Positions 9,512-19,162 of a stretch of 64,000 nucleotides of DNA are shown here, piece by piece. The position numbers and the translations under genes are program-made. A model generated the notes under the pieces. That model saw nothing but the letters and a program-made list of their open reading frames with translations, ran no database searches and was not told the origin of the DNA. Source of the DNA: Rugamonas fusca (GTDB taxonomy: Bacteria; Pseudomonadota; Gammaproteobacteria; Burkholderiales; Burkholderiaceae_D); the NCBI RefSeq assembly GCF_014042365.1, contig NZ_JACEZS010000015.1:1-64000 (forward strand), given 5' to 3'. Numbering within the stretch: the stretch's first letter is position 1; each line of letters starts with the position of its first letter.

Positions 9512-9747
9512 CAGTCCAATTCCTGGGTGCTCGTTTCCAGTGGCTCGGCCATCGCCGTGCGGATGGACTCGCGCATGCCGGGCACCGATAGCAAGTACAG
9601 CGTCTCCTGGATGGCAGCCCAATCCTCGGCCGATACCAGGACCGCGTCGTTGCGCTTGCCCGTGATGGTCACGGGGACGTGGCTGGCGGCGGTCTCATCG
9701 ATCAAATGATAGAGGCGCTCGCGCGCTTCGCTCGCGGTGATAGTCAA
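9508..9747 (-). CDS. yefM: YefM/Phd-family antitoxin
   Basis: A 79-residue antitoxin that should neutralise the adjacent YoeB toxin and repress the pair. It has the family N-terminus MTITASEARERLYHLIDE (DNA-binding and dimerising fold), then the strand pair VPVTITGKRNDAVLVSAEDWAAIQE and an acidic C-terminal tail that would wrap the toxin. The order antitoxin then toxin, with a 4-base overlap, is standard. The 134 bp between its start and pyrC must hold divergent promoters, but no clear operator palindrome was found. Confidence 0.88.
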   Translation of the reverse strand: MTITASEARERLYHLIDETAASHVPVTITGKRNDAVLVSAEDWAAIQETLYLLSVPGMRESIRTAMAEPLETSTQELDW

Positions 9748-9881
9748 CCGGGATGTCCAAACCGGACGGAATGGCTAAAAGAATATTGTTTCCTGGGCAT
9801 GACATCCATGACCGGGCAACCGCGCCGCCATCGCCGCGACCAGTTAAAATGTCGGAATCCGCAATTTGAGAGTCCGCCGCC

Positions 9882-10934
9882 ATGTCCGATTTCGAACACA
9901 TCCCCCAGAGCCTGACCATCACCCGCCCAGACGATTGGCACTTGCACCTGCGCGACGGCGCCACCCTGGCCAGCGTGCTGCCGCACAGCGCGCGCCAGTT
10001 CGGCCGCGCCATCGTCATGCCCAACCTGAAGCCGCCCGTCACCACCACCGCCATGGCGCTGGCCTACCGCGAGCGCATCCTGGCCGCGCTGCCGCAGGGG
10101 ATGGAATTCGAGCCGCTGATGACGCTCTACCTGACCAATAACACCCCGCCCGACGAGATCGTGCGGGCCCAGGAAAGTGGCTTTATCCACGCCGTCAAGC
10201 TGTACCCGGCCGGCGCCACCACCAATTCCGATGCCGGCGTGACCGACCTGCGCAACTGCTACAAGACGCTGGAAATGATGCAGGAAGTGGGCATGCCCTT
10301 CCTGGTCCACGGCGAAGTGACCGACCCCGACATCGACCTGTTCGACCGTGAAGCCGTGTTCATCGAGCGCGTGATGCGCCCGCTGCGCCGTGATTTCCCG
10401 GCCCTGAACGTCGTATTCGAGCACATCACCACCAAGGATGCGGCCCAGTACGTGGCCGAAGCGGACGGCCCGATCGCCGCCACCATCACGGCCCACCATC
10501 TGCTGTACAACCGCAACGAGATCTTCAAGGGCGGCATCCGCCCGCACTACTACTGCCTGCCCGTGCTCAAGCGCGAGGAACACCGCCTGGCGCTGATGAC
10601 GGCCGCCACCAGTGGCGACGAGCGCTTCTTCCTGGGGACCGACTCGGCGCCGCACGCGCAGGGCGCCAAGGAAGCGGCCTGCGGCTGCGCCGGCTGCTAC
10701 ACGGCCCTGCACGCGATGGAACTGTACGCGGAAGCGTTCGAACGGGCCGGCGCGCTCGACAAGCTGGAAGCCTTCGCCAGCTTCAACGGCCCGGCCTTCT
10801 ACGGCCTGCCGCGCAACACGGGCACCATCACCCTCAAGCGCGAAGCATGGGAGCTGCCGGCCACGCTGCCGCTGGCCGACCAGCAGGTGGTGCCGCTCAA
10901 CGCCGGCGAAACCATCAACTGGAAAATGGTCTGA
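9882..10934 (+). CDS. pyrC: Dihydroorotase
   Basis: A 350-residue class II dihydroorotase, third step of pyrimidine synthesis (carbamoyl-aspartate to dihydroorotate). The zinc site is visible: DWHLHLRDG with the paired histidines near residue 20, the lysine in [18 protein letters not shown] that is carboxylated in relatives, and the later histidines in FLVHGEVT and FEHITTKDA. The catalytic Asp lies in [13 protein letters not shown]. Length agrees with the E. coli enzyme (348). A TAAAAT -10-like hexamer lies at 9845-9850. It is followed after 3 bp by a DUF3025 gene, so the two are probably cotranscribed. Confidence 0.95.
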   Translation: MSDFEHIPQSLTITRPDDWHLHLRDGATLASVLPHSARQFGRAIVMPNLKPPVTTTAMALAYRERILAALPQGMEFEPLMTLYLTNNTPPDEIVRAQESGFIHAVKLYPAGATTNSDAGVTDLRNCYKTLEMMQEVGMPFLVHGEVTDPDIDLFDREAVFIERVMRPLRRDFPALNVVFEHITTKDAAQYVAEADGPIAATITAHHLLYNRNEIFKGGIRPHYYCLPVLKREEHRLALMTAATSGDERFFLGTDSAPHAQGAKEAACGCAGCYTALHAMELYAEAFERAGALDKLEAFASFNGPAFYGLPRNTGTITLKREAWELPATLPLADQQVVPLNAGETINWKMV

Positions 10935-10937
10935 GGC

Positions 10938-11738
10938 GTGTTCGGCGCCATCGACTGGCCGCGCCCCTGGTATGAGACGGTAGGGGCGGCGGCGGCCCTG
11001 CTGGCGCCCGGCGCCGGCAGCGAGATCGAAAAATTCAACGCGCGAGCAGCCGCGCTCGATTTATGTAATCATCGGGGACTGCCGCTGCGGTTCGTGCCGC
11101 AAAGCGCGCTGCCCGAAGGGACGGCGTACGAGGAATTCATCGGCGCCACCGGCTGCGTGCCCACGCGCGACAACTTGCACGATTTCTTCAACGCCCTTGT
11201 GTGGCTCAGCTTCCCGCGCATCAAGCGCCAGTTGAACGCGCTGCAGGCGGCGCAGATCGCGCGCGACGGTGTCGGCAAGTCGCGCGGTCCGGCCCGTGAC
11301 GCGGCCACGCTGTTCGACGAGAACGCCGCCTTGCTGGTGGTGCGCGACAGCGCCGCCGGCCACGCGCTGGCCGACGCGCTGCGTCAGCACCAGTGGCGCG
11401 CCGCGTTCGTCGAGCAGCGCGCCAGTTGGGGGCCGGAGGCGCAGGTCTGGCTGTTTGGCCACGCGCTGATGGAAAAACTGGTAGTACCTTACAAGGCGAT
11501 CACCGCGCACACCCGCGTGGTCGTCGCCGGCGACGATTACTTCGCGCTGGACCATGCGGGCCGGCGCGCCTGGCTGGACGAGCGCGTGGCGCAGGAGCTG
11601 GCGCAGCAAGGCTTGACGACGGCCTGCTTCACACCGCTGCCGGTGCTCGGCGTACCGGACTGGTGGCCAGGGCAGGACGAGACTTTTTATGCAGACGCCA
11701 CGGTGTTCCGGCCGAAACGGGGGACAGTGGCCAACTAG
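10938..11738 (+). CDS. DUF3025 family protein of unknown function
   Basis: A 266-residue cytoplasmic protein. The central stretch PTRDNLHDFFNALVWLSFPRIK is the hallmark of the DUF3025 family, found next to pyrC or thioesterase genes in many beta- and gammaproteobacteria; its biochemical role is not known to me. The start is a GTG 3 bp after the pyrC stop. No signal peptide, membrane helix or metal-binding cluster is evident. The conserved Asn-x-x-His-Asp-Phe-Phe-Asn-Ala block suggests a functional site. Confidence 0.8.
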   Translation: MFGAIDWPRPWYETVGAAAALLAPGAGSEIEKFNARAAALDLCNHRGLPLRFVPQSALPEGTAYEEFIGATGCVPTRDNLHDFFNALVWLSFPRIKRQLNALQAAQIARDGVGKSRGPARDAATLFDENAALLVVRDSAAGHALADALRQHQWRAAFVEQRASWGPEAQVWLFGHALMEKLVVPYKAITAHTRVVVAGDDYFALDHAGRRAWLDERVAQELAQQGLTTACFTPLPVLGVPDWWPGQDETFYADATVFRPKRGTVAN

Positions 11739-11767
11739 GCCGCACGGCGGCGGAAAGCGAAGCGAAC

Positions 11768-12763
11768 ATGGGGCAGGTCATCCGCTGGGGCATCCTGGGT
11801 ACGGGCAAAATCTCGACGGCGTTCGCCACCGCCTTGCAGGACACACCGGGCGCCAAGCTGGTGGCCGTTGCCTCGCGCAGCGCCGACGGCGCCGCCGCCT
11901 TCGGCGCCCGCTTCGGCGTGGCGCGCTGCCACGGTTCCTACCAGGCGCTGGCCGACGACGACCAGGTGGACGTGGTCTACATCGGCACGCCGCACCCCAT
12001 GCACCACGAGAATGCCATGATGTCCCTGCACGGCGGCAAGGGCGTGCTGGTCGAAAAATCGTTCACCATGAACCGCAGGCAGGCCGAGGACATCATCGCG
12101 CTGGCGCGCCGCAAGCGCCTGTTCGTGATGGAAGCGATGTGGACCCGCTTCATGCCGGCCGTGGTCGAGGCCAAGCGCATTATCGACAGCGGCGAGATCG
12201 GCACCCCGACCCATGTGAGCGGCGATTTCGGCTTCACCGCCACGGTCGGCCCGCAGCACCGGCTGGTCGATCCGGGGCTCGGAGGAGGCGCGCTGCTCGA
12301 CATCGGCATCTACCCGCTGTCGATGGCCTCGTTCTTCCTGGGCGAAGTGACGGCCGTGCAGGCGCAAGCCCAGATGGCAACTAGCGGCATCGACCTGCAG
12401 ACCATGTTCACGCTGCGCCACGAAGGCGGCGGCATGTCCTCGTGCAGTTGCAGCCTGCGCGCGTGCACGCCGACCGAACTGACCATCTCCGGCGACAAGG
12501 GCTTCGTGCGCCTGCACGAGCGCTTCTACAAGACCGAGAAAATCACCGTCACGCTGCTGGATGGCCAGGTGCGCAGCGAGCGTACGCTCACCATCCCCCA
12601 CAGCGGCAACGGCTACACGCACGAGGCGCAGGAAGTGGTGCGCTGCATGCGCCTTGGCCTGATCGAGAGCCCTGTCATGCCGCACGAGGAAACGCTGGCC
12701 ATCATGGGCGTGCTCGACACGATCCGCGAACAGATCGGCCTGCGTTACAGCGCCGACCAATAG
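11768..12763 (+). CDS. Gfo/Idh/MocA-family oxidoreductase
   Basis: A 331-residue NAD(P)-dependent sugar- or diol-dehydrogenase-like enzyme. Residues 6-120 form a Rossmann domain starting WGILGTGKISTAFA and including the family motif HHENAMMSLHGGKGVLVEKSF, where the lysine is the expected catalytic residue. The C-terminal alpha/beta domain contains LLDIGIYPLSMASFFLG. Closest in style to trans-1,2-dihydrobenzene-1,2-diol dehydrogenase-like members; the true substrate is unknown. The start at 11768 gives the standard N-terminus; the longer frame overlaps the upstream gene. A major-facilitator gene follows 22 bp downstream and may carry the substrate. Confidence 0.85.
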   Translation: MGQVIRWGILGTGKISTAFATALQDTPGAKLVAVASRSADGAAAFGARFGVARCHGSYQALADDDQVDVVYIGTPHPMHHENAMMSLHGGKGVLVEKSFTMNRRQAEDIIALARRKRLFVMEAMWTRFMPAVVEAKRIIDSGEIGTPTHVSGDFGFTATVGPQHRLVDPGLGGGALLDIGIYPLSMASFFLGEVTAVQAQAQMATSGIDLQTMFTLRHEGGGMSSCSCSLRACTPTELTISGDKGFVRLHERFYKTEKITVTLLDGQVRSERTLTIPHSGNGYTHEAQEVVRCMRLGLIESPVMPHEETLAIMGVLDTIREQIGLRYSADQ

Positions 12764-12785
12764 CGCACAACACAACAGCAAAAAG

Positions 12786-14012
12786 ATGTCAGACATGACC
12801 ACCACCTCCCGCGCCCCGTCGCTTAAAACCGTGCTGCTGGCGAGCGGCGTCGTGCTCACCCTCGCGATGGGCGTGCGCCACGGCTTCGGCTTCTGGATGC
12901 AACCCATCTCGCAAGCCCACGGCTGGACCCGTGAAACCTATTCGCTGGCGCTGGCCCTGCAGAACCTGATGTGGGGCGCTTTCGGCCCGTTCGCCGGCAT
13001 GGCGGCCGACCGCTTCGGCACCATGCGCGTGGTGCTGGTGGGCGCCATCGCTTACATGGCGGGACTGGTGTGGATGGCGCTGGCGAACGATCCCACGCTG
13101 TTCGTGCTCGGTTCGGGCGTGTTCATCGGCCTGGCTTTGTCATGCACGGCGTTCGGTGCCGTCAGCGGCATCATCGGCCGTGTGGCGCCGGTGGAGAAGC
13201 GCTCGTGGGCGTTCGGCATTTCCGGCGCCTGCAGCTCGTTCGGGCAGTTCCTGATGATGCCTGTCGAGCAGCAGCTGATCTCGGCGGCCGGCTGGCAGAA
13301 TGCCTTCTACCTGCTGGCCGGGCTGGTGATCGTGGCCATGATTCCGATGGCCTTCTTCCTGCGCGAGCCGGAAGTGGTGCACAGCCACGGCCCGCAGCAG
13401 AGCATCCGCGAGGCGATGGGCGAGGCGCTGGCCAACCGCTCCTTCCTGTTCCTGTTGGCCGGCTATTTCGTGTGCGGTTTCCAGGTGGTGTTCATCGGCG
13501 TGCACCTGCCCGTGTACCTGAAGGACAAGGGCATAGCCGATCCCAAGGTGGCCGTGATGGCGCTGGCGCTGATCGGCCTGTTCAACATCTTCGGTTCCTA
13601 CTACGCGGGCAAGCTCGGTGGACGCCTGCCCAAGCGCATGCTGCTGGCGGCGATCTACTTCTCGCGCTCCGTGTTCATCAGCCTGTTCCTGCTGGCGCCG
13701 TTGTCGCAATGGTCGGTGTATGTGTTCGCGGCGGCCATGGGCTTGATCTGGCTGTCGACCGTGCCGCTCACCAATGGCATCATCGCCGGCATCTTCGGTG
13801 TCAAGCACATGTCCATGCTGGCGGGCGTGGTGTTCTTCTCGCACCAGGTGGGCAGCTTCCTCGGCGTGTGGCTGGGCGGTTACCTGTTCGCGCGCCAGGG
13901 CAGCTATGACGTGGTGTGGGGCATCGCCATCGCACTGGGCGTGATGGCGGCGCTGGTCAACCTGCCCATCAATGAGCGTCCGCTGGTGCGGGCGCAGTGG
14001 CAGCCGGCATGA
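12786..14012 (+). CDS. Major facilitator superfamily transporter
   Basis: A 408-residue, twelve-helix inner-membrane carrier. The N-terminal half shows GFGFWMQPISQAHGWTRETYSLALALQN and the loop 2-3 signature GMAADRFGTMRVV, as in OFA/monocarboxylate-like MFS members. A cytoplasmic loop near residue 200 separates the halves. It follows the oxidoreductase by 22 bp and overlaps the next small gene by 4 bp (ATGA). Direction of transport and substrate cannot be inferred; the neighbour suggests a sugar-derived or organic-acid compound. A start nine bases later is also possible, because no good ribosome-binding site distinguishes them. Confidence 0.85.
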   Translation: MSDMTTTSRAPSLKTVLLASGVVLTLAMGVRHGFGFWMQPISQAHGWTRETYSLALALQNLMWGAFGPFAGMAADRFGTMRVVLVGAIAYMAGLVWMALANDPTLFVLGSGVFIGLALSCTAFGAVSGIIGRVAPVEKRSWAFGISGACSSFGQFLMMPVEQQLISAAGWQNAFYLLAGLVIVAMIPMAFFLREPEVVHSHGPQQSIREAMGEALANRSFLFLLAGYFVCGFQVVFIGVHLPVYLKDKGIADPKVAVMALALIGLFNIFGSYYAGKLGGRLPKRMLLAAIYFSRSVFISLFLLAPLSQWSVYVFAAAMGLIWLSTVPLTNGIIAGIFGVKHMSMLAGVVFFSHQVGSFLGVWLGGYLFARQGSYDVVWGIAIALGVMAALVNLPINERPLVRAQWQPA

Positions 14013-14137
14013 CGAGGTGGCTGAAGCCGTGGTTGATCAGGCTGGCGCTGGCCGTGGTGCTGGCGCTGGTGTTCGCGGCCTATCTCAAGCCGGAGTTCAT
14101 GCTTGATATGGCCACGCGGTTGTATGCCTGCTTCTGA
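14009..14137 (+). CDS. Small single-helix membrane protein, 42 residues
   Basis: A 42-residue frame whose ATG overlaps the MFS stop codon (ATGA), implying translational coupling. The sequence is a basic N-terminus (MTRWLKPWLIR), one hydrophobic helix (LALAVVLALVFAAYL), then KPEFMLDMATRLYACF. From memory, similar tiny proteins follow this carrier in relatives, but I cannot confirm that here. The stop codon abuts the end of recG on the other strand with no gap. A role as a carrier accessory peptide is possible and untested. Codon use is GC-rich like its neighbours, which supports it being real. Confidence 0.65.
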   Translation: MTRWLKPWLIRLALAVVLALVFAAYLKPEFMLDMATRLYACF

Positions 14138-16198
14138 TCAGACCTTGAGGAATTCCTCGCGCCCGCCCAGCCAGCGGGCCAGGTGGGCTTCCACCGTCGC
14201 GGCTTTCTCCGGCGTGTGCAGCAGCTCGTGCGCCACGTCGCGCGCCTGATCCACCAGCCAGCCATCCGTTTCCAGGTCGGCGAAGCGCAGCATGGCCTGG
14301 CCGGACTGGCGCGCGCCGAGGAATTCGCCGGGGCCGCGTATCTCCAGGTCGCGCCGGGCGATTTCGAACCCGTCCGTCGTCTCGCGCATCGTCATCAGGC
14401 GCTGGCGCGCCACCCCGCCCAGCGGGCTTTGGTACAGCAGCAGGCACACGCTGGCCGCTGAGCCGCGTCCCACCCGTCCGCGCAACTGGTGCAGCTGCGA
14501 CAGGCCGAAACGCTCCGCATGTTCGATCACCATCAGCGACGCATTGGGCACGTCCACGCCCACTTCGATCACGGTGGTGGCCACCAGCACGTGCATCTGG
14601 CCGGCGCTGAAGGCGTCCATCACTTCCTGTTTCTCGGCCGGCTTTAAACGGCCGTGCACCAGGCCCACGTTCAGGTCGGGCAGCGCTTCGGCCAGCAGGG
14701 CGTGGGTGTCGGTGGCCGTTTGCAGTTGCAGCGCCTCCGATTCCTCGATCAGCGGGCAGACCCAATAAATCTGCCGGCCTTCCAGCGCGGCCGCGTGCAC
14801 GCGCGCGATCACCTCGTCGCGCCGGTTCTGGTCCACGGCCCGCGTGACGATGGGGCTGCGGCCGGGCGGCAGTTCGTCGATCACCGACACTTCCAGGTCG
14901 GCGTAGTAGGTCATGGCCAGCGTGCGCGGAATCGGCGTGGCCGACATCATCAGCTGGTGCGGGATGGCGCCCTCGTTGCCCTTGTTGCGCAAGGTCAGGC
15001 GCTGGCCCACGCCGAAGCGGTGCTGTTCGTCCACGATCACCAGGCCCAGGTTGGCGAAGTTCACGCCGTCCTGGATCAAGGCATGGGTGCCGATCACCAG
15101 TTGCGCTTCGCCCGATTCGATCAGGGCGGTGGCGGCCAGCTTGTCCTTCTTTTTCAGGCTGCCCGTCAGCCACGCCACCTTCACGCCCAGCGGTTCCAGC
15201 CAGGCCGCGATCTTGCGGAAGTGCTGGTCGGCCAGGATTTCCGTGGGCGCCATCAGGGCCGCCTGGAAGCCGCTGTCGATGGCCTGGGTGGCAGCCAGCG
15301 CCGACACCACCGTCTTGCCGCTGCCCACGTCGCCCTGCAGCAGGCGCTGCATGGGGTAGGGGTGGCGCAGGTCGGCGCGGATTTCGTTCAGCACGCGCTG
15401 CTGGGCGCCCGTCAGCTTGAACGGCAGCGCCGCCTCGAAGCGGGCCGACAGGTCGCCTACGACCTTGAGCGCGGCGGCACCCTTGGCACGGCGCGCGCGC
15501 TGGGCCCGTTTCAGCGACAGTTGCTGGGCCAGCAGCTCATCGAACTTCATGCGCACCCAGGCCGGATGCGAGCGGTCGGCCAGCGCGTGCTCGTCCACCT
15601 GCTGGGGGGGGGAGTGGAGCAGCTTGACGGCTGGTTCGAAATTGGTGAGCCGCATGCTGTCGATCAGTTCAGCGGGCAGCGTATCGGTCCAGTCCACGCG
15701 CTTCATGGCGTCGCCGATCGCCCGGCGCAGCACGGGCTGGGACAAGCCTTCGCCGGCCGGGTAGACGGGCGTGAGCGAGGTGGGCAACGGCGCGCCCTCG
15801 TTGACCACCTTGTACGTGGGGTGCACCATCTCGGCGCCGAAGAAGCCGTGTTTGAGTTCCCCGCGCGCGCGCACCCGCGTGCCCTCGGCCAGTTGCTTGA
15901 CCTGGCTGCCGTAGAAATTCATGAAGCGCAGTTGCAGGTCGCCCGTCTCGTCGGCGATATGGACCAGCAGCTGGCGCCGCGGCTTGTAGGCGATTTCATT
16001 CTTGACCACCACGCCCTCGACCTGGGACGACTCGCCGCCATGCAGGCAGGCTTCGCGTATCGTCACGATCTGGGTTTCGTCCTCGTAGCGCATGGGCAGG
16101 TGCAGCACCAGGTCCATGTCCGTGTGCAGGCCCAGCTTGGCCAGCCGGGCTTGCGGGCTGACGGTCTTCTTGGCGGTCTTGGGCTTGGAAACAGGCAT
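14138..16198 (-). CDS. recG: ATP-dependent DNA helicase RecG
   Basis: A 686-residue superfamily 2 helicase that remodels stalled replication forks and branched DNA. An N-terminal wedge/OB domain (about 50-200) precedes the helicase core with Walker A GDVGSGKT, motif II DEQHRFG, motif III MSATPIPRT, and the later motifs TTVIEVGVDVPNAS and QLHQLRGRVGRG. Length matches E. coli RecG (693). A run of nine C residues on the coding strand (15604-15612) lies inside the gene. The gene ends exactly where the 42-residue ORF on the opposite strand ends. Confidence 0.95.
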   Translation of the reverse strand: MPVSKPKTAKKTVSPQARLAKLGLHTDMDLVLHLPMRYEDETQIVTIREACLHGGESSQVEGVVVKNEIAYKPRRQLLVHIADETGDLQLRFMNFYGSQVKQLAEGTRVRARGELKHGFFGAEMVHPTYKVVNEGAPLPTSLTPVYPAGEGLSQPVLRRAIGDAMKRVDWTDTLPAELIDSMRLTNFEPAVKLLHSPPQQVDEHALADRSHPAWVRMKFDELLAQQLSLKRAQRARRAKGAAALKVVGDLSARFEAALPFKLTGAQQRVLNEIRADLRHPYPMQRLLQGDVGSGKTVVSALAATQAIDSGFQAALMAPTEILADQHFRKIAAWLEPLGVKVAWLTGSLKKKDKLAATALIESGEAQLVIGTHALIQDGVNFANLGLVIVDEQHRFGVGQRLTLRNKGNEGAIPHQLMMSATPIPRTLAMTYYADLEVSVIDELPPGRSPIVTRAVDQNRRDEVIARVHAAALEGRQIYWVCPLIEESEALQLQTATDTHALLAEALPDLNVGLVHGRLKPAEKQEVMDAFSAGQMHVLVATTVIEVGVDVPNASLMVIEHAERFGLSQLHQLRGRVGRGSAASVCLLLYQSPLGGVARQRLMTMRETTDGFEIARRDLEIRGPGEFLGARQSGQAMLRFADLETDGWLVDQARDVAHELLHTPEKAATVEAHLARWLGGREEFLKV

Positions 16199-16286
16199 AT
16201 TCAGGTACTTCAGGGCGTACTAGCGTAAAATAGAGGGTTGGCCGTCGCACAGCAACGCCGTATTGTAAGGCTTGCGCAGAAAACCT

Positions 16287-16370
16287 GGGGTCAGGTCCGG
16301 CATTCGGACACGAACTCGGCACTAAGCGGCTTTACGGGCCAGTCCGTGTCCGAATGCCGGACCTGACCCC
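16287..16370. repeat. Long palindromic repeat, 30-bp arms
   Basis: Arms at 16287-16316 and 16341-16370 are inverted copies with one mismatch. The left arm begins GGGGTCAGGTCCGGCATTCG, and the loop is 24 bp. It sits in the divergent recG/queA gap. I recall this unit as a dispersed repeat in Oxalobacteraceae genomes, resembling REP or non-autonomous elements. If transcribed, it would fold into a very stable hairpin just upstream of queA. Confidence 0.85.
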
Positions 16371-16398
16371 CCATTTCATAACAGTAGAAGTTTTGCTC

Positions 16399-17433
16399 AT
16401 GTATTCGCTTTCCGATTTCGATTTTAACTTGCCGCCCGAGCGCATCGCCCAATTCCCGCTGCCCGACCGCAGCGCGTCCCGCCTGCTGCACGTGGACGGC
16501 GCGCGGCTGGTGGACCGCCAGTTCGCCGACATCATCGACCTGCTGCAGCCGGGCGACCTGCTGGTGATGAACGATACCCGCGTGCTCAAGGCGCGCTTTT
16601 TCGGCGTCAAGGACAGCGGCGGCAAGGTCGAGGCGCTGGTCGAGCGCGTGCTCGACAACCGCACCGTGCTGGCCCAGGTACGCGCGTCCAAGTCGCCCGG
16701 CCCCGGCGTGAAAATCCGCCTGGCCGATGCCTTCGATGTGACTGTCGGCGAGCGCGCCGGCGAGTTCTACACCCTGCATTTCGATGCCGACGTGTTCGAG
16801 CTGATCGAGGCCCACGGCCGCCTGCCGCTGCCGCCCTACATCGAGCACGCGGCAGACGCGTTCGACGAGACGCGCTACCAGACCGTGTTCAACAAGGTGC
16901 CCGGCGCCGTGGCCGCGCCCACGGCCGGCCTGCACTTCGATGAAGCGCTGCTCGATAAACTGAAGGCCAAGGGCGTCAACTTCGCCTACGTCACGCTGCA
17001 CGTGGGCGCCGGCACCTTCCAGCCGGTGCGCACGGAAGTGCTGTCCGAGCACAAGATGCACACCGAGTGGTACACCATGCCGCAAGCGACGGTGGACGCC
17101 GTGCGTGCCACCCGCGCCGCCGGGCGCGACGTCGTGGCCGTGGGCACCACCAGCCTGCGCGCGCTGGAATCGGCCTCGCAGAGCGGCACGCTGGAAGCGG
17201 GCAGCGCCGACACGGCCCTGTTCATCACGCCCGGCTACCAGTTCCAGACCGTCACCCGCCTGATCACCAATTTCCACCTGCCCAAGTCGACGCTGCTGAT
17301 GCTGGTGTCGGCCTTCGCCGGTTTCGACGAGATACGCGCAGCCTACGCCCACGCCATCGCCAGCGAATACCGCTTCTTCAGCTATGGCGACGCCATGCTG
17401 CTGACGACCCAGGCGCGCGCGCCCCGGATTTAA
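16399..17433 (+). CDS. queA: S-adenosylmethionine:tRNA ribosyltransferase-isomerase
   Basis: A 344-residue enzyme of queuosine synthesis that transfers and isomerises the ribosyl moiety of S-adenosylmethionine onto 7-aminomethyl-7-deazaguanine in tRNA. Conserved blocks include the N-terminal [24 protein letters not shown] (here quoted in parts: [15 protein letters not shown]), [34 protein letters not shown], and [19 protein letters not shown]. The start at 16399 gives the canonical [12 protein letters not shown]; the extra upstream codons lie in the repeat. tgt follows 16 bp downstream, the usual partner acting one step earlier. Confidence 0.95.
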   Translation: MYSLSDFDFNLPPERIAQFPLPDRSASRLLHVDGARLVDRQFADIIDLLQPGDLLVMNDTRVLKARFFGVKDSGGKVEALVERVLDNRTVLAQVRASKSPGPGVKIRLADAFDVTVGERAGEFYTLHFDADVFELIEAHGRLPLPPYIEHAADAFDETRYQTVFNKVPGAVAAPTAGLHFDEALLDKLKAKGVNFAYVTLHVGAGTFQPVRTEVLSEHKMHTEWYTMPQATVDAVRATRAAGRDVVAVGTTSLRALESASQSGTLEAGSADTALFITPGYQFQTVTRLITNFHLPKSTLLMLVSAFAGFDEIRAAYAHAIASEYRFFSYGDAMLLTTQARAPRI

Positions 17434-17437
17434 CTGA

Positions 17438-18589
<1,152 letters not shown>

Positions 18590-18649
18590 AACAGGGGTGG
18601 TCTGTTGCAATCTTGTAAAAAGATGCACGCCACCCATATGCCGGGGAGG

Positions 18650-18676
18650 CTGACGCCTTCCTGCCAGTGCTAGAAT
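18650..18676 (+). promoter_or_regulatory. Possible promoter for yajC-secDF
   Basis: TAGAAT at 18671-18676 resembles a -10 box. CTGACG at 18650-18655 is a partial match to a -35 box, with a short 15-bp spacer. It lies in the 125-bp gap after tgt and would allow yajC-secD-secF to be expressed apart from queA-tgt. Weak evidence. Confidence 0.3.
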
Positions 18677-18714
18677 ACAGCGCTATTTTTTCAAACTTAT
18701 ATACGGAGTACGCA

Positions 18715-19044
18715 GTGTTCATTTCCAACGCTTACGCACAATCGGCCGGCGACGCGCTCGGCCTCGGTGGCAACCTGACCAGCTTCCTGCCGCTGATCCT
18801 GATGTTCGTGGCCATGTATTTCCTGATGATCCGCCCCCAGCAAAAGCGGGCCAAGGAACAGAAGGCCATGATGGACGCGCTGGCCAAGGGCGACGAAGTG
18901 GTCACGGCTGGCGGTCTGCTGGGCAAGGTGGCCAAGGTGTCGGAAGCCTACGTGACGCTGGAAGTGTCCAGCGGCACCGAGATCGTGGTGCAGAAGCAGT
19001 CCGTCACCATGCTGCTGCCGAAGGGCACGCTGAAGGCGCTGTAA
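18715..19044 (+). CDS. yajC: Preprotein translocase accessory subunit YajC
   Basis: A 109-residue inner-membrane protein that associates with SecDF. It starts at a GTG (18715) preceded by GGAG and opens with a short periplasmic segment FISNAYAQSAG. One transmembrane helix follows (SFLPLILMFVAMYFLMIRPQ), then the conserved cytoplasmic block RPQQKRAKEQKAMMDALAKG and DEVVTAGGLLGKV. These are the recognised YajC features. It lies directly upstream of secD. An in-frame ATG at 18667 gives a longer frame but would place unusual residues before the periplasmic segment. Confidence 0.93.
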   Translation: MFISNAYAQSAGDALGLGGNLTSFLPLILMFVAMYFLMIRPQQKRAKEQKAMMDALAKGDEVVTAGGLLGKVAKVSEAYVTLEVSSGTEIVVQKQSVTMLLPKGTLKAL

Positions 19045-19162
19045 CACTGGCCCTGGCCTTGGGCGGCGCCGTGCCAGAAGCGCGCCGCCGTCCCGCATTT
19101 GGCTCGCGTATCTGGCTCGACCTTGGGTCGCATCCGACGCCTAACATTGATCGCTGAATAAT

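Noticed and set aside
16199..16398. preQ1 riboswitch before queA
   Set aside because: No preQ1 aptamer-like pseudoknot was found; the gap is occupied by the palindromic repeat.
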